64,000 bases of DNA. Source: UBA7803 sp963822255. Its GTDB lineage: Bacteria > Pseudomonadota > Gammaproteobacteria > Pseudomonadales > Azotimanducaceae. Position 1 is the first letter of the stretch. Each line of letters begins with the position of its first letter. The DNA is taken from NCBI GenBank assembly GCA_963822255.1, contig CAWGGV010000004.1:1-64000 (forward strand), in the 5' to 3' direction. This document shows, in pieces, positions 1 to 8,953 of this stretch. The position numbers and the translations under genes were made by a program. The notes below the pieces were generated by a model that ran no database searches, was not told the DNA's origin, and was given only the letters and a program-made list of their open reading frames with translations.

Positions 1-1
1 C

Positions 2-136
2 TTCTATCCGGGGGCCGGCGGGACCATCGGCCCGGCGATGACCTTCGCGTACATCGCGGCCAGGTATCTGCCGGTAGCGGTGAGGCAGGTGAACGGAGAA
101 CGTCGCCGCCGGGGTGATGAGAATGCTGGCGGGTAG
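2..136 (+). CDS. C-terminal fragment of FAD-dependent 3-ketosteroid-dehydrogenase-like flavoprotein (cut by window start)
   Basis: The first reading frame is open from base 2 to a TAG at 134-136. It reads YPGAGGTIGPAMTFAYIAAR, followed by a short basic tail. The segment GAGGTIGPAMTFAYIAAR is the C-terminal FAD-binding signature of the fumarate-reductase/3-ketosteroid dehydrogenase flavoprotein family, just after the usual GLYAAGN loop, which lies outside the window. Family knowledge: these enzymes put a double bond into ketosteroid-like rings or reduce enoyl groups. It is convergent with korB. A second full-length member of the family sits at 45455-46837. Only about 44 residues are visible, so the substrate class cannot be judged. 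Confidence 0.6.
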   Translation, partial: FYPGAGGTIGPAMTFAYIAARYLPVAVRQVNGERRRRGDENAGG

Positions 137-155
137 TACGGTAGACGTCCCGCCG

Positions 156-1143
<988 letters not shown>

Positions 1144-1147
<4 letters not shown>

Positions 1148-3027
1148 GGATGTACCTCTCGATTGCCCGATCGCGCGGGCATCCGCGGCTGCGCGTGCAC
1201 GCTGATCGCGTCCTCGACCTCGTGGATCGTGAAGGGCTGGCCCGTCACCTTGTTGAGCTGGTGCACGCGGCACCAGAGCTTGTCCCGCAGGATCGTCACG
1301 AGCTGGCCCGTGTTGATCTCGGGCACCAGGATGTGGTCGAACGCCGCCAGCAGCTCCCCCAGGTTGCGCGGCAGCGGCCAGAGTGGCGCAGATGGATGTG
1401 GCTCACGTCGAGGCCCGCTGCGCAGGCAATCGCGCACCGCCTGGCGAAGGGCCCGTAGGTGGAGCCCCAGCCGACCACGGCGAGGCCCTGCGTGCTGGCC
1501 CTGCTCCAAGGTCTGCTCGGGGATGAAGTCGGCCACCTGCGAGCTTGTCCTGGCGCATGTTGGTCATGGCCTGGTGATTCGCCGGGTCGTAGGAGATGTT
1601 GCCGGTCTGCGATGTCGTTCTCGAGGCCGCCGATGCGGTGACGAGGCGCCGGTCGCCGGGCACCGCCCACACCCGCGCCGGGTCGCCGGATTGCGCCGGA
1701 ACACGCCGCCGGTGGCCCTCGGCGTCCGGCCGGGTGCGTCTCGAGGGGCGGGTAGCGGTCGATGTCGGGGATGAGCCACGGCTCCGACGCATTGGCGAGG
1801 TAGCCGTCGGTCAGCAGGATCACGGGCGTCATGTGCTTGAGCGCGATGCGGACCGCTTCGATGGCGGTCTCGAAGCAGTCGGCCGGCGACCGGGCCGCCA
1901 CCACCGGCACGGGCGGCGTCGCCGTTGCGGCCGTAGACGGCCTGGTAGAGGTCCGACTGCTCGGTCTTCGTGGGCATGCCGGTGGACGGGCCGGCGCGCT
2001 GCGAGTCGACGATCACCAGCGGCAGCTCCGTCGCCATGGCCAGGCCGATGGCTTCGGTCTTGAGCGCGAGTCCCGGGCCGGAGCTGGAGGTGATGCCGAG
2101 CTTGCCGGCATAGGAGGCGCCGATGGCCGCAGCAGGCGGCGGCGATCTCGTCCTCGGCCTGGAACGTGGAGATGCCGCAGCCTGTGGAGGTCGGCCAGGT
2201 GATGCAGCAGCGCCGACGCCGGGGTGATCGGGTAGGAGCAGAAGAGCATCGCCAGTCCGCCAGCTCGCCGGCGGCGACGATGCCGAGGGCGAGCGCCTCG
2301 GCGCCGGTGAGGGTGCGGTACTCGGCGGCCGCCAGCGGCGCCGCCGGGGTCGGGTGCTGGGCCAGCAGGTGCGAGAGCTCGGCGGTTTCGCCGTAGGCAT
2401 GGCCGGCGTTGAGCGCCGCCAGATTGGCGTTTTTGAGCTGCTCGTCGCTCGCCGAAGCGCCGCTCGATCCACTGGGTCGAGGGCTCCCGGGGTTGGTCGA
2501 ACATCCACAGCATGAGCCCGAGCGCCCAGAAGTTCTTGCAGCGCAGGGAATCGCTTGGTGCCGAGTCCGAACGGCTTCACCGCCTCCTGGGTGAGGCGCG
2601 AGACGTCCACCGGCACCACCCGGTAGTCGTTCAGGCTGCCGTCGTCCAACGGATTGCTGTCGAGGTCTGCTCGCTTCAGCCGCTGCTCGGTGAACGCCTG
2701 GGCGTCCACCAGCACCAGGGCGCCCGGGGCCAGATGCGGCAGGTTCACCACCAGCGCGGCCGGGTTGAAGGCGATCAGAACGTCCGGCGCATCGCCCGGG
2801 GTGGTGATCCGCTCGCCGCCGAACTGAATCTGGAACGCGGACACCCCGTAGCGGGTGCCGGCCGGGGCCCGGATCTCGGCGGGGAAGTCGGGCATGGTGG
2901 CCAGGTCGTTGCCGCCCAGCGCCGAGGCGACGGTGAACTGCTGGCCCTGCAGCTGAATGCCGTCGCCGGAGTCTCCGGCGAAGCGCAGAACATGAGTGCT
3001 TTGCGGGGACGCATGGACCTCGCTCAT
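1144..3027 (-). pseudogene. korA: 2-oxoacid:ferredoxin oxidoreductase alpha(gamma-alpha fusion) subunit (KorA), frameshifted
   Basis: The start is an ATG at 3027 with AGAAGG about ten bases upstream. The N-terminal gamma domain is clear: LRFAGDSGDGIQLQGQQFT, MPDFPAEIRAPAGTRYGVSA, GDAPDVLIAFNPAALV. The frame changes near 2470-2520 (LMLWMFDQPREP), near 2260-2280 (SYPITPASALLHHLA, the pyrimidine-binding motif), near 2150, near 1910 and near 1700-1540. Between breaks the alpha domain is recognisable: GASYAGKLGITSSSGPGLAL, KTEAIGLAMATELPLVIVD, QRAGPSTGMPTKTEQSDLYQ, HMTPVILLTDGYLANASEPW. The last frame ends at TGA 1144-1146, overlapping the korB GTG. About 627 codons are expected, the usual fused KorA size. 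It forms the KorAB complex with the next gene. The high indel number within intact family signatures suggests sequence error or very recent decay. Confidence 0.8.
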
Positions 3028-3272
3028 TGGTCTGGACCTTCTGCCGCGCGGCCGCCAGCTCTGCCATAGGCGCCCCGCCTGCAACGGGATTCCCGCCGTT
3101 GTGCTCCCCGCGCAGCCCCGCGCGGGCCGACGCTCCGCTCCGTGACGAACATGCTGACGCAGAATTGCATCATCCAGGATCCTGGGCTGGTTGAATGGAG
3201 GCAGGTCTGCTGGCTGGCGGGCCGCCGGCCGCGCCGCGGGCACGGGCTGCCGACCCGCGCCCGCCGTTCACG

Positions 3273-4415
3273 TCAGCGCGTGATGATGGTCACGCCGCTC
3301 AGCCCCGGCGCGCCGTAGACGTGGGTGTAGCCCGTCCTCGGCTCGTTGGGCACCTGGCGGTCGCCGGCTTCCCCGCGCAGTTGCAGACAGATCTCGTACA
3401 CCTGACGCAGCCCCGAGGCGCCGATGGGCTCTCCGTTGGCGAGGCAGCCGCCGTCGGTGTTGACGGGCAGCTGGCCGCCGATCTCCGTGCGGCCCTCCTT
3501 CAGCCACTTCTCCTGCTCACCGTCGGCACAGAAGCCATTCTCGGCCATGTGCATGATCTCGGCGCCGGATTCGGTGTCCTGAAGCTGAGCCACGTCGATC
3601 TCGTCGGGACCGATTCCGGCGAGCTCGTAGGCCGCTTTGGAGGCCTGTACGGTGGGGGCATCGGCGCGCTCGAGAGCCTGGGACTGGGAGAACACCTCGA
3701 AGGAGCCGAATCGCCTCGTCTTCACCACAGCCGCCTTCAGGAACAGGGGCTTAGAGGTGTACTCGTGCACCTTGTCGGCGCGGCACAGGATCATGGCGCA
3801 ACCGCCCTCGGCGGGGGAGCAGAACATGTACTTGCGCAGAGGGTGGCAGACCATCTGGGACTCGGCCACTTCGTCGTAGCTGAACGCCGTGCGGCGCCAG
3901 GCGTTGGGATTCTTCGCGCCGTTCTGGTAGTTCTTCACCGCGACGCGTACCAGCGCGTCTTCGGTGATGCCGTACTCGTGCATGTAGCGCTGAATTTTCA
4001 TGCCGAAGAACTGCGGGGTCAGCGCCATACCGATGTCGCCGTACCACTTGCCGAGGCCGGAGGCTTCGGGATTCACGGTGAAAGCACCGCGCGGGTGCTT
4101 GTCGAAGCCCACGGCCATGCCGACGTCGAACATGCCGGACTGAATGGCCATGAACGCCGAGCCGAGCGCGCTGCCCCCCGTGGCGCAGCCGTTGCTCACG
4201 TTGATGAACTGCAGACCGGTGAGCCCGAGCTTCGAGACCATGCTGTCGGCGTTGCCTGCAGCAGAGCTGCCGCCGTAGGCGAACTGCAAGTCCTTCCACT
4301 CGAGCCCTGCGTCCCTGAGAGCTTGGCGGGCGGCGTAAACGCCCTGGTCGAGCCCGGAAACACCGTCGGTGCGACCGAAAGGGTGGATGCCGATGCCGAT
4401 GATGGCTACGTCCAT
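3273..4415 (-). CDS. Thiolase-like lipid-transfer protein / side-chain aldolase (Ltp2-like)
   Basis: A 380-residue thiolase-fold protein. It opens with VAIIGIGIHPFGRTDG, carries the nucleophile-loop motif NVSNGCATGGSALGS (Cys77) and, late, NTDGGCLANGEPIGASGLRQ. The C-terminus ends GYTHVYGAPGLSGVTIITR: the Cys-containing CxG motif of true thiolases is absent and a tyrosine sits in its place, as in the Ltp2-type aldolases of steroid side-chain degradation (family knowledge). Those enzymes split a 17-hydroxy-acyl-CoA-type substrate and need a DUF35 partner; such a partner (4444-4887) is directly upstream in the same direction, 28 bases away. I therefore favour retro-aldolase over thiolysis, as an inference. 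Start ATG at 4415 has a GGAGG element a few bases upstream. A plain acetyl-CoA acetyltransferase-like role is the alternative. Confidence 0.8.
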   Translation of the reverse strand: MDVAIIGIGIHPFGRTDGVSGLDQGVYAARQALRDAGLEWKDLQFAYGGSSAAGNADSMVSKLGLTGLQFINVSNGCATGGSALGSAFMAIQSGMFDVGMAVGFDKHPRGAFTVNPEASGLGKWYGDIGMALTPQFFGMKIQRYMHEYGITEDALVRVAVKNYQNGAKNPNAWRRTAFSYDEVAESQMVCHPLRKYMFCSPAEGGCAMILCRADKVHEYTSKPLFLKAAVVKTRRFGSFEVFSQSQALERADAPTVQASKAAYELAGIGPDEIDVAQLQDTESGAEIMHMAENGFCADGEQEKWLKEGRTEIGGQLPVNTDGGCLANGEPIGASGLRQVYEICLQLRGEAGDRQVPNEPRTGYTHVYGAPGLSGVTIITR

Positions 4416-4443
4416 TGGAGACCTCCTGATGCGTGAGATTCTT

Positions 4444-4887
4444 TCAGTGCAACTCGTTCACGGGCTGGAAGAAGTAGGCAACCACGTCTTTGCCGTCGTG
4501 CTCGACGAACTTCTCGACGACCAGCTCCATGTCCATGCCGATCTCGAGCTTGTTCACGTCTTCCGTCTTGATGCGCGTCTCGACCCGAACTTGCCCGGGT
4601 AGCTCCACGTAGCCGACGCCGAAGGGCTTGAATGTCTCCGGGGTTTCCGGTCCGTCGTACGGGGGGCGGTTCGGCAGGAATCCCTGGATGGTCCAGGTCC
4701 ACAGCTTTCCCCGCCGCTCGAGCTCGATGGTCTCCGTGTCCTCGCCACAGCACGCCGGGCAACCGGCCTGGGCGGGGAACGTCACCACGCCGCAATTGTG
4801 GCACTTGCTGCCCAGCAATCGCGGATCGTTGGACGGCCAGGTGAACAGCCCCTCCGCAATTGGTACTTGATTGGACACGTTGGTCAC
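4444..4887 (-). CDS. DUF35 OB-fold/rubredoxin-like zinc-ribbon acyl-CoA-binding protein
   Basis: A 147-residue protein of the DUF35 (OB-fold, acyl-CoA-associated) family. A zinc ribbon is visible as KCHNCG (Cys29, Cys32) and CPAC (Cys43, Cys46), followed by the OB-fold signature LWTWTIQGFLPNRPPY and FGVGYVELPGQVRVETRI. Family knowledge: such proteins bind the thiolase-like aldolase next door and present its CoA substrate. Start is a GTG at 4887 with AGGGGGA nine bases upstream. It is first in the minus-strand unit (DUF35, thiolase-like, then after 245 bases korA-korB) and its promoter region is shared with the divergent SDR at 4989, containing an operator-like motif at 4909-4924. Confidence 0.85.
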   Translation of the reverse strand: MTNVSNQVPIAEGLFTWPSNDPRLLGSKCHNCGVVTFPAQAGCPACCGEDTETIELERRGKLWTWTIQGFLPNRPPYDGPETPETFKPFGVGYVELPGQVRVETRIKTEDVNKLEIGMDMELVVEKFVEHDGKDVVAYFFQPVNELH

Positions 4888-4908
4888 GACACTATCCCCC
4901 TGGGAAAA

Positions 4909-4924
4909 CCGACAAGTTGGACTG
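4909..4924. promoter_or_regulatory. Operator-like motif in divergent DUF35/SDR promoter
   Basis: CCGACAAGTTGGACTG matches 12 of 16 positions of the palindrome CCGTCAAGGTTGACGG seen at 24684, and like other copies is followed by a T-rich TTTTA. A second inverted repeat, ACCAG-ATTC-CTGGT, follows at 4929-4942. It lies between the divergently transcribed genes at 4887 (minus) and 4989 (plus), where it could regulate both. This is a sequence observation; the binding protein is not known. Confidence 0.5.
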
Positions 4925-4988
4925 TTTTACCAGATTCCTGGTGGTATAAAAAGACCAGCGCAGAGGGAAACGGTCACAGGGGAGCGTC

Positions 4989-5738
4989 ATGGATGATCCG
5001 TATCGGCTGGATGGCAGGGTAGCTGTGGTGACCGGCGCCGGGAAGGGCATCGGGCGCGGGATCGCCCTGTGCCTGGCTGCTGCAGGGGCGGACGTGGTGG
5101 TGGCGGCCCGCACGGCGGCCGATGTGACGGCCGTGGCGGCCGAGATCGAGGCGTTGGGGCGGCGGGCCGTTGCGGTGACGGCGGACGTGACCAGGGCCGC
5201 CGATCTGGAGCCGGTCGCCGCGGCAGCCGCGAAGCTCGGAGGGCTGCATGTCTGGGTCAACAATGCCGGCGGCCTGCCGGATGCGACACCGCGGTATCTT
5301 ACCCGCACCCCGGAGGATCGCTGGGATGCCCAGGTGGACCTCAATCTCAAAGCGGTATGGCTCGGCGCCGTGACCGCAGCTCGGCACATGGAGTCGGGCG
5401 CCATCGTCAACATCTCCTCGCGCGCCGCGGCGGGTCCCAGCCTCAAGAACGGCCCGTACGGCGCCTGCAAGGCCGCCGTGAACAGCCTGACGCAGACGCT
5501 GTCGGTGGAGCTCGCTCCCAACATCAGGGTCAACGCCGTGGCGCCGGGTCCGGTGCCCACCGACAATTTCAATCAGTCCACCCGGTTTCCCGAGGGCAAG
5601 CCCATCGAGGAGATCATCGGCGTGCCGCTGAAACGGCTGGGAACGCCGGAGGACATCGGGCACGCGGTGGTGTTCATGGCGTCGCCGGCCGCCAGCTGGA
5701 TCACCGGCCAGTGTCTTTACGTCACCGGCGGCCTTTGA
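4989..5738 (+). CDS. Short-chain dehydrogenase/reductase (SDR)
   Basis: A 249-residue classical SDR. The Rossmann nucleotide motif is TGAGKGIGRG near residue 16, the structural motif is NNAGG near residue 90, and the catalytic serine is in NISSR with YGACK supplying Tyr and Lys. The arginine after the second beta strand (VVAARTAAD) suggests NADP(H) rather than NAD(H), which is an inference. It heads the plus-strand operon running to the ferredoxin at 11846, followed after 21 bases by the aldo-keto reductase. Likely role: oxidation or reduction of a secondary alcohol/ketone in the degraded compound. Confidence 0.85.
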   Translation: MDDPYRLDGRVAVVTGAGKGIGRGIALCLAAAGADVVVAARTAADVTAVAAEIEALGRRAVAVTADVTRAADLEPVAAAAAKLGGLHVWVNNAGGLPDATPRYLTRTPEDRWDAQVDLNLKAVWLGAVTAARHMESGAIVNISSRAAAGPSLKNGPYGACKAAVNSLTQTLSVELAPNIRVNAVAPGPVPTDNFNQSTRFPEGKPIEEIIGVPLKRLGTPEDIGHAVVFMASPAASWITGQCLYVTGGL

Positions 5739-5759
5739 GCGCCGCCGCCAGGAGCCGAC

Positions 5760-6860
5760 ATGGAAAGGAGAATACTGGGCACCACGGGCGTATCGGTGAG
5801 CAAGCTCTGCTTCGGCGCCGGCATGTTCGGTTATTTCGGCAACGAAGATCAGCGGGAGTGTGACTGGATGGTGCACCAGGCGCTGGACGCCGGTATCAAC
5901 TATTTCGACACCTCCGACGTGTATTCCCACGGCGAGTCGGAAATTATGCTGGGCAGCGCGCTCAAGGGCCGACGGGACGAGGTGGTGCTGGCCACCAAAT
6001 TCAGTCTCCCCATGAGCGACGAAGCCAACCACCGCGGCAGTTCCCGTCGCTGGATCATGCGGGAGGTGGAAGCGAGCCTGCGCCGTCTGGGTACCGACTA
6101 CCTCGACCTCTATCAGGTGCACCGGGCTGATCCCACGACGGACCTGGACGACACCCTCGGCGCCTTGACGGATCTGGTGCGAGCGGGGAAGGTGCGGATG
6201 CTCGGCTCCTCGACCTTTCCGGCCGAGCTCATCGTCGAGGCCCAGTGGGTGGCCGAGCGGCGGGGCCGGGAGCGGTTCCGGGTGGAGCAGCCGCCATATT
6301 CCCTTTTCGCACGCCGCATCGAGGCCGACGTGCTGCCTACCTGTCAGCGCTTCGGCATGGGCATCGTGGTCTGGAGCCCCCTATCCCAGGGGTGGTTGAC
6401 GGGCAAGTGGCGCCGCGACACCCGAGCCGAAGACACCCACCGTCAGAACCTGCAGCCGCACCTGTTCGACATGGAACGGCCGGACAACCAGCGTAAGCTC
6501 GACCTGGTGGAGCGGCTGCTTGCCGTGGCGGAGGACGCCGGCATGGGACTCCTGGAGATGGCGATCGCGTTCGTCTGTCAGCATCCAGCCGTCACCTCGG
6601 CAATCATCGGACCGCGCACACCGGGCCAGCTCGAGGGGCTACTGGCGGCGGCGGACGTGGTGCTCGGCGACGACGTGCTGAACGCCATCGACGAGATCGT
6701 GCCGCCAGGAGTCACGATCAGCCGGGACGACGACGGCTGGGTTGCGCCGGCGCTCTCCGATCCGTCATTGCGCCGCAGACGTAGTGCGGGCAGCGGCCGC
6801 GATCCGGACCGGCAGACGGTGCGCAACATCGACGCCTATCGGCAACGCAAGGGTAAGTGA
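5760..6860 (+). CDS. Aldo/keto reductase
   Basis: A 366-residue aldo/keto reductase of the voltage-gated K-channel beta-subunit-like type. Visible family features are the start RRILGTTGVSVSKLCFGAGM, the catalytic Asp/Tyr segment INYFDTSDVYSHGESE, the Lys in VVLATKFSLP and the His in YLDLYQVHRADP, followed by GKVRMLGSST and the C-terminal cofactor motif SAIIGPRTPGQLEGLL. NADPH-dependent carbonyl reduction is the family chemistry. Start ATG has AGGAG five bases before the spacer. It is the second gene of the operon. A GC hairpin, CGGGCCC-GG-GGCCCG-like, follows the stop at 6861-6875 and could attenuate downstream expression. Confidence 0.88.
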   Translation: MERRILGTTGVSVSKLCFGAGMFGYFGNEDQRECDWMVHQALDAGINYFDTSDVYSHGESEIMLGSALKGRRDEVVLATKFSLPMSDEANHRGSSRRWIMREVEASLRRLGTDYLDLYQVHRADPTTDLDDTLGALTDLVRAGKVRMLGSSTFPAELIVEAQWVAERRGRERFRVEQPPYSLFARRIEADVLPTCQRFGMGIVVWSPLSQGWLTGKWRRDTRAEDTHRQNLQPHLFDMERPDNQRKLDLVERLLAVAEDAGMGLLEMAIAFVCQHPAVTSAIIGPRTPGQLEGLLAAADVVLGDDVLNAIDEIVPPGVTISRDDDGWVAPALSDPSLRRRRSAGSGRDPDRQTVRNIDAYRQRKGK

Positions 6861-6905
6861 CGGGCCCGGGGCCCGCGAAAGCATTTCAGAAAAGGGAGAA
6901 GAGCA

Positions 6906-7106
6906 ATGTCCATCGAGAACGGTGAGCGGTTCATCCGCTTCCTGAGAGAGAACCCGGCGCTGCGCGAGCAGGTACGCGCCGGCGGCAACGCATCGTTCGA
7001 GCAGCTGTCGGCGGCGGCGGGCGCCTCGTGCCGCGCCTACGATGTGGTGGCGGCCCTGGTGCGGGAGATGGACGCTGGATCCGCCAACCCGGAAAGGGGA
7101 CGTTGA
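6906..7106 (+). CDS. Nif11-like domain small protein
   Basis: A 66-residue protein starting MSIENGERFIRFLRENPALR, with ENPALREQVRAGG, then SFEQLSAAAGA and a helix ending DVVAALVREMD. This order (Ser-x-Glu-Asn, Phe-Leu, Asn-Pro-x-Leu-Arg, then 'A..AG') resembles the Nif11 domain, which occurs in nitrogen-fixation clusters and as the leader part of some RiPP precursors. There is no Cys/Ser/Thr-rich core after the domain, only about ten residues, so it is unlikely to be a RiPP precursor. Strong ribosome site (AAGGGAGAAGAGCA) and in-operon position support translation. It nearly overlaps the next gene. Function unknown; a small partner or regulator of the operon's enzymes is possible. Confidence 0.6.
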   Translation: MSIENGERFIRFLRENPALREQVRAGGNASFEQLSAAAGASCRAYDVVAALVREMDAGSANPERGR

Positions 7107-7108
7107 CC

Positions 7109-7456
7109 GTGGCCGGCCGCCTGGTGCTCGTCGGTCTGGTGCAGCCGAAGCAGGACAGGGTGCAGGCCTTCAGGGACTGGTACCTCGGCAATCACGTGGA
7201 GGATACGTACAACTGTCCCACCGTGACGTCGGTGCGCTGCTTCAGGGCGGTGCGCGGCTTTCTCGGCGACCCGCCCTCCGGCTACTTGACGATCTACGAG
7301 TTCGAAGGTGAGGACGCGGAGGAGGCCGAGCGCGTGCTGGCGAAGTATCAGCAGGATCCCGGCGCATGGAAGAAGCGCGTGCCGAGCAACGACTCCATGG
7401 AAATCGTCGGAGCTGGCTGGTACCGGGAAGAGCTGGCGTTTCCGGATTCGTTGTAA
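7109..7456 (+). CDS. EthD/DUF4286-like dimeric alpha-beta barrel protein
   Basis: About 115 residues. The N-terminus RLVLVGLVQPKQDRVQAFRD, then WYLGNHVEDTYNCPTVTSVR, is the ferredoxin-like (dimeric alpha-beta barrel) pattern of EthD-type proteins, with the conserved W-Y...H pair. I take GTG 7109, eight bases after AAGGGGA; a TTG at 7103 that overlaps the previous stop is an alternative. Family knowledge: EthD is needed with a P450 system for ether degradation in Rhodococcus, although its reaction is unclear. Here too it sits immediately upstream of P450 genes. A second EthD-like gene is at 51587. Confidence 0.7.
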   Translation: MAGRLVLVGLVQPKQDRVQAFRDWYLGNHVEDTYNCPTVTSVRCFRAVRGFLGDPPSGYLTIYEFEGEDAEEAERVLAKYQQDPGAWKKRVPSNDSMEIVGAGWYREELAFPDSL

Positions 7457-7512
7457 GCACGGCCAGGTGAAGCTAGCGTAGTCATGGCAGGTCCAAAGAC
7501 GTGGAGGCACAC

Positions 7513-8949
7513 ATGAGCGGCGTTTGTCCATTTGCAAAGAGCCTGAAGTTCGCGGAGCAACCAGCGGCGGAGGGGCCCGGGTCTCGTGACGAGTTCCCGC
7601 TGATGCCGCTTGGCGAAGCCGTCGACATGGGCCGAAGCCCGGACGGTAAGCCACTGTTCGATCCGCGCATCTTCAACTCGGCCGAGTTCCAGCGAAATCC
7701 CTATCCCTACTACCGCATACTGCGGGATCACTATCCTGTCTATTTCGACAAGCTGCACAACACGTACTACGTGACGCGCTACGAGGACATCACACGCTGC
7801 TACTTCGACGACGAAGGCTTCAACACGATCCCGAAGGGCAGCTCCAGTGGCGTGCTCGGCAACACCCAGCTCGAGCTCTCCGGCATAGAGCATCGGCGGC
7901 GGCGCAACCTGTACGGTCAGCACCTGGTCGGCCAGTCGCTGCAGCACCGGATTCCCGCTATCCGGCGGCAGGCGCGAGAAATGATCGCGTCGTGGGATCG
8001 GATCGATGATCCGAACATCGTTTCGGACAGAAGCGGAGTGCGCACCATCGAGCTCGGCCGGGCGTTCGCTAACGAGTTTCCGATCCGCGTGGTGTGCGAG
8101 GTGCTGGGTTTTCCCAAGGAGGCGCAGGCCGATTTCTACTACTGGTACAACTCGATGATGTCCGGGCTCGGCGGCTCCGAGACCCACAAGCGCGGTCTCG
8201 AGGCACGTCAGCATCTGGAAGACTACGTACGCGGACTCGTGGAGGCACGTCGCAAGAAGCCCACCTACCTGTGCGACGAGGAGGGCAATCCCATCACCAA
8301 GGACATCATCTCGAAGCTCTGCGAGACGAAAGTGGACGGAGACCTTCTGTCCATCGAGGAAATCACCTCCAACATCGCGTTGGTGGTAGGCGGTGGCGGC
8401 GAGACCACCCGCGGCGCCATCATGAACATGTGGTATCTCCTGTTGCAGCATCCGGACCAGTTCGAGCGTGTGCTCGATGATGATTCACTGTGGGATGCGG
8501 CCTTTCACGAGACTCTGCGCCACTCCTCCTCGATCGGCGGTCAGCCCCGTCACAATACCTACGACATCGAGATGCACGGGGTAAAGGTTCCGGCGGGTTC
8601 GCTCATGCAGATGGTGGACTTCTCCGCCAACCACGACGAGCGGGTGTTCGAGGATCCGGAGGCATTCAACATCTTCCGTAACGATCTCTACACGGGAAAG
8701 CTGCTGCGCAGCGGCTACGACAAGGACGGCCGGCACAGCCATATGGCGTTCGGGGTGGGGCCGCATCTGTGCCCCGGGGCGTGGATTGCGCACCAGGAGG
8801 CTGCGGAGGGCTCGCGGATGCTGGCATCACACCTGAAGAATCCGCGCATCAACGTAGCGCGGATGCCGAAGGACATCGACGGCGTCAGCCTCAAGCCCAT
8901 CGGCATCGTCTCCATGCGCGAGCTGTGGCTGGACTACGATCTCGACTAG
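7513..8949 (+). CDS. Cytochrome P450
   Basis: A 478-residue P450. Start ATG 7513 has GGAGG just upstream. The I-helix carries GGGGETTRG (oxygen-activating Thr), the K-helix ExxR is ETLRHSS near residue 335, and the heme loop is FGVGPHLCPGA near residue 415 with the proximal cysteine present. Unlike the usual bacterial ~410-residue P450s it has a long N-terminal leader (MSGVCPFAKSL) and a larger middle part. It is followed by the cysteine-less homologue at 8954 after only four bases, then by another P450 and a ferredoxin, so the three P450-family proteins are co-transcribed. The leader MSGVCPFAK has a CPF motif of unknown meaning. Monooxygenase; substrate unknown. Confidence 0.9.
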   Translation: MSGVCPFAKSLKFAEQPAAEGPGSRDEFPLMPLGEAVDMGRSPDGKPLFDPRIFNSAEFQRNPYPYYRILRDHYPVYFDKLHNTYYVTRYEDITRCYFDDEGFNTIPKGSSSGVLGNTQLELSGIEHRRRRNLYGQHLVGQSLQHRIPAIRRQAREMIASWDRIDDPNIVSDRSGVRTIELGRAFANEFPIRVVCEVLGFPKEAQADFYYWYNSMMSGLGGSETHKRGLEARQHLEDYVRGLVEARRKKPTYLCDEEGNPITKDIISKLCETKVDGDLLSIEEITSNIALVVGGGGETTRGAIMNMWYLLLQHPDQFERVLDDDSLWDAAFHETLRHSSSIGGQPRHNTYDIEMHGVKVPAGSLMQMVDFSANHDERVFEDPEAFNIFRNDLYTGKLLRSGYDKDGRHSHMAFGVGPHLCPGAWIAHQEAAEGSRMLASHLKNPRINVARMPKDIDGVSLKPIGIVSMRELWLDYDLD

Positions 8950-8953
8950 GGGA

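Noticed and set aside
6861..6875. Intrinsic terminator between AKR and the Nif11-like gene
   Set aside because: The stem is GC-only without a following T run, and the downstream genes look co-transcribed; at most an attenuator.
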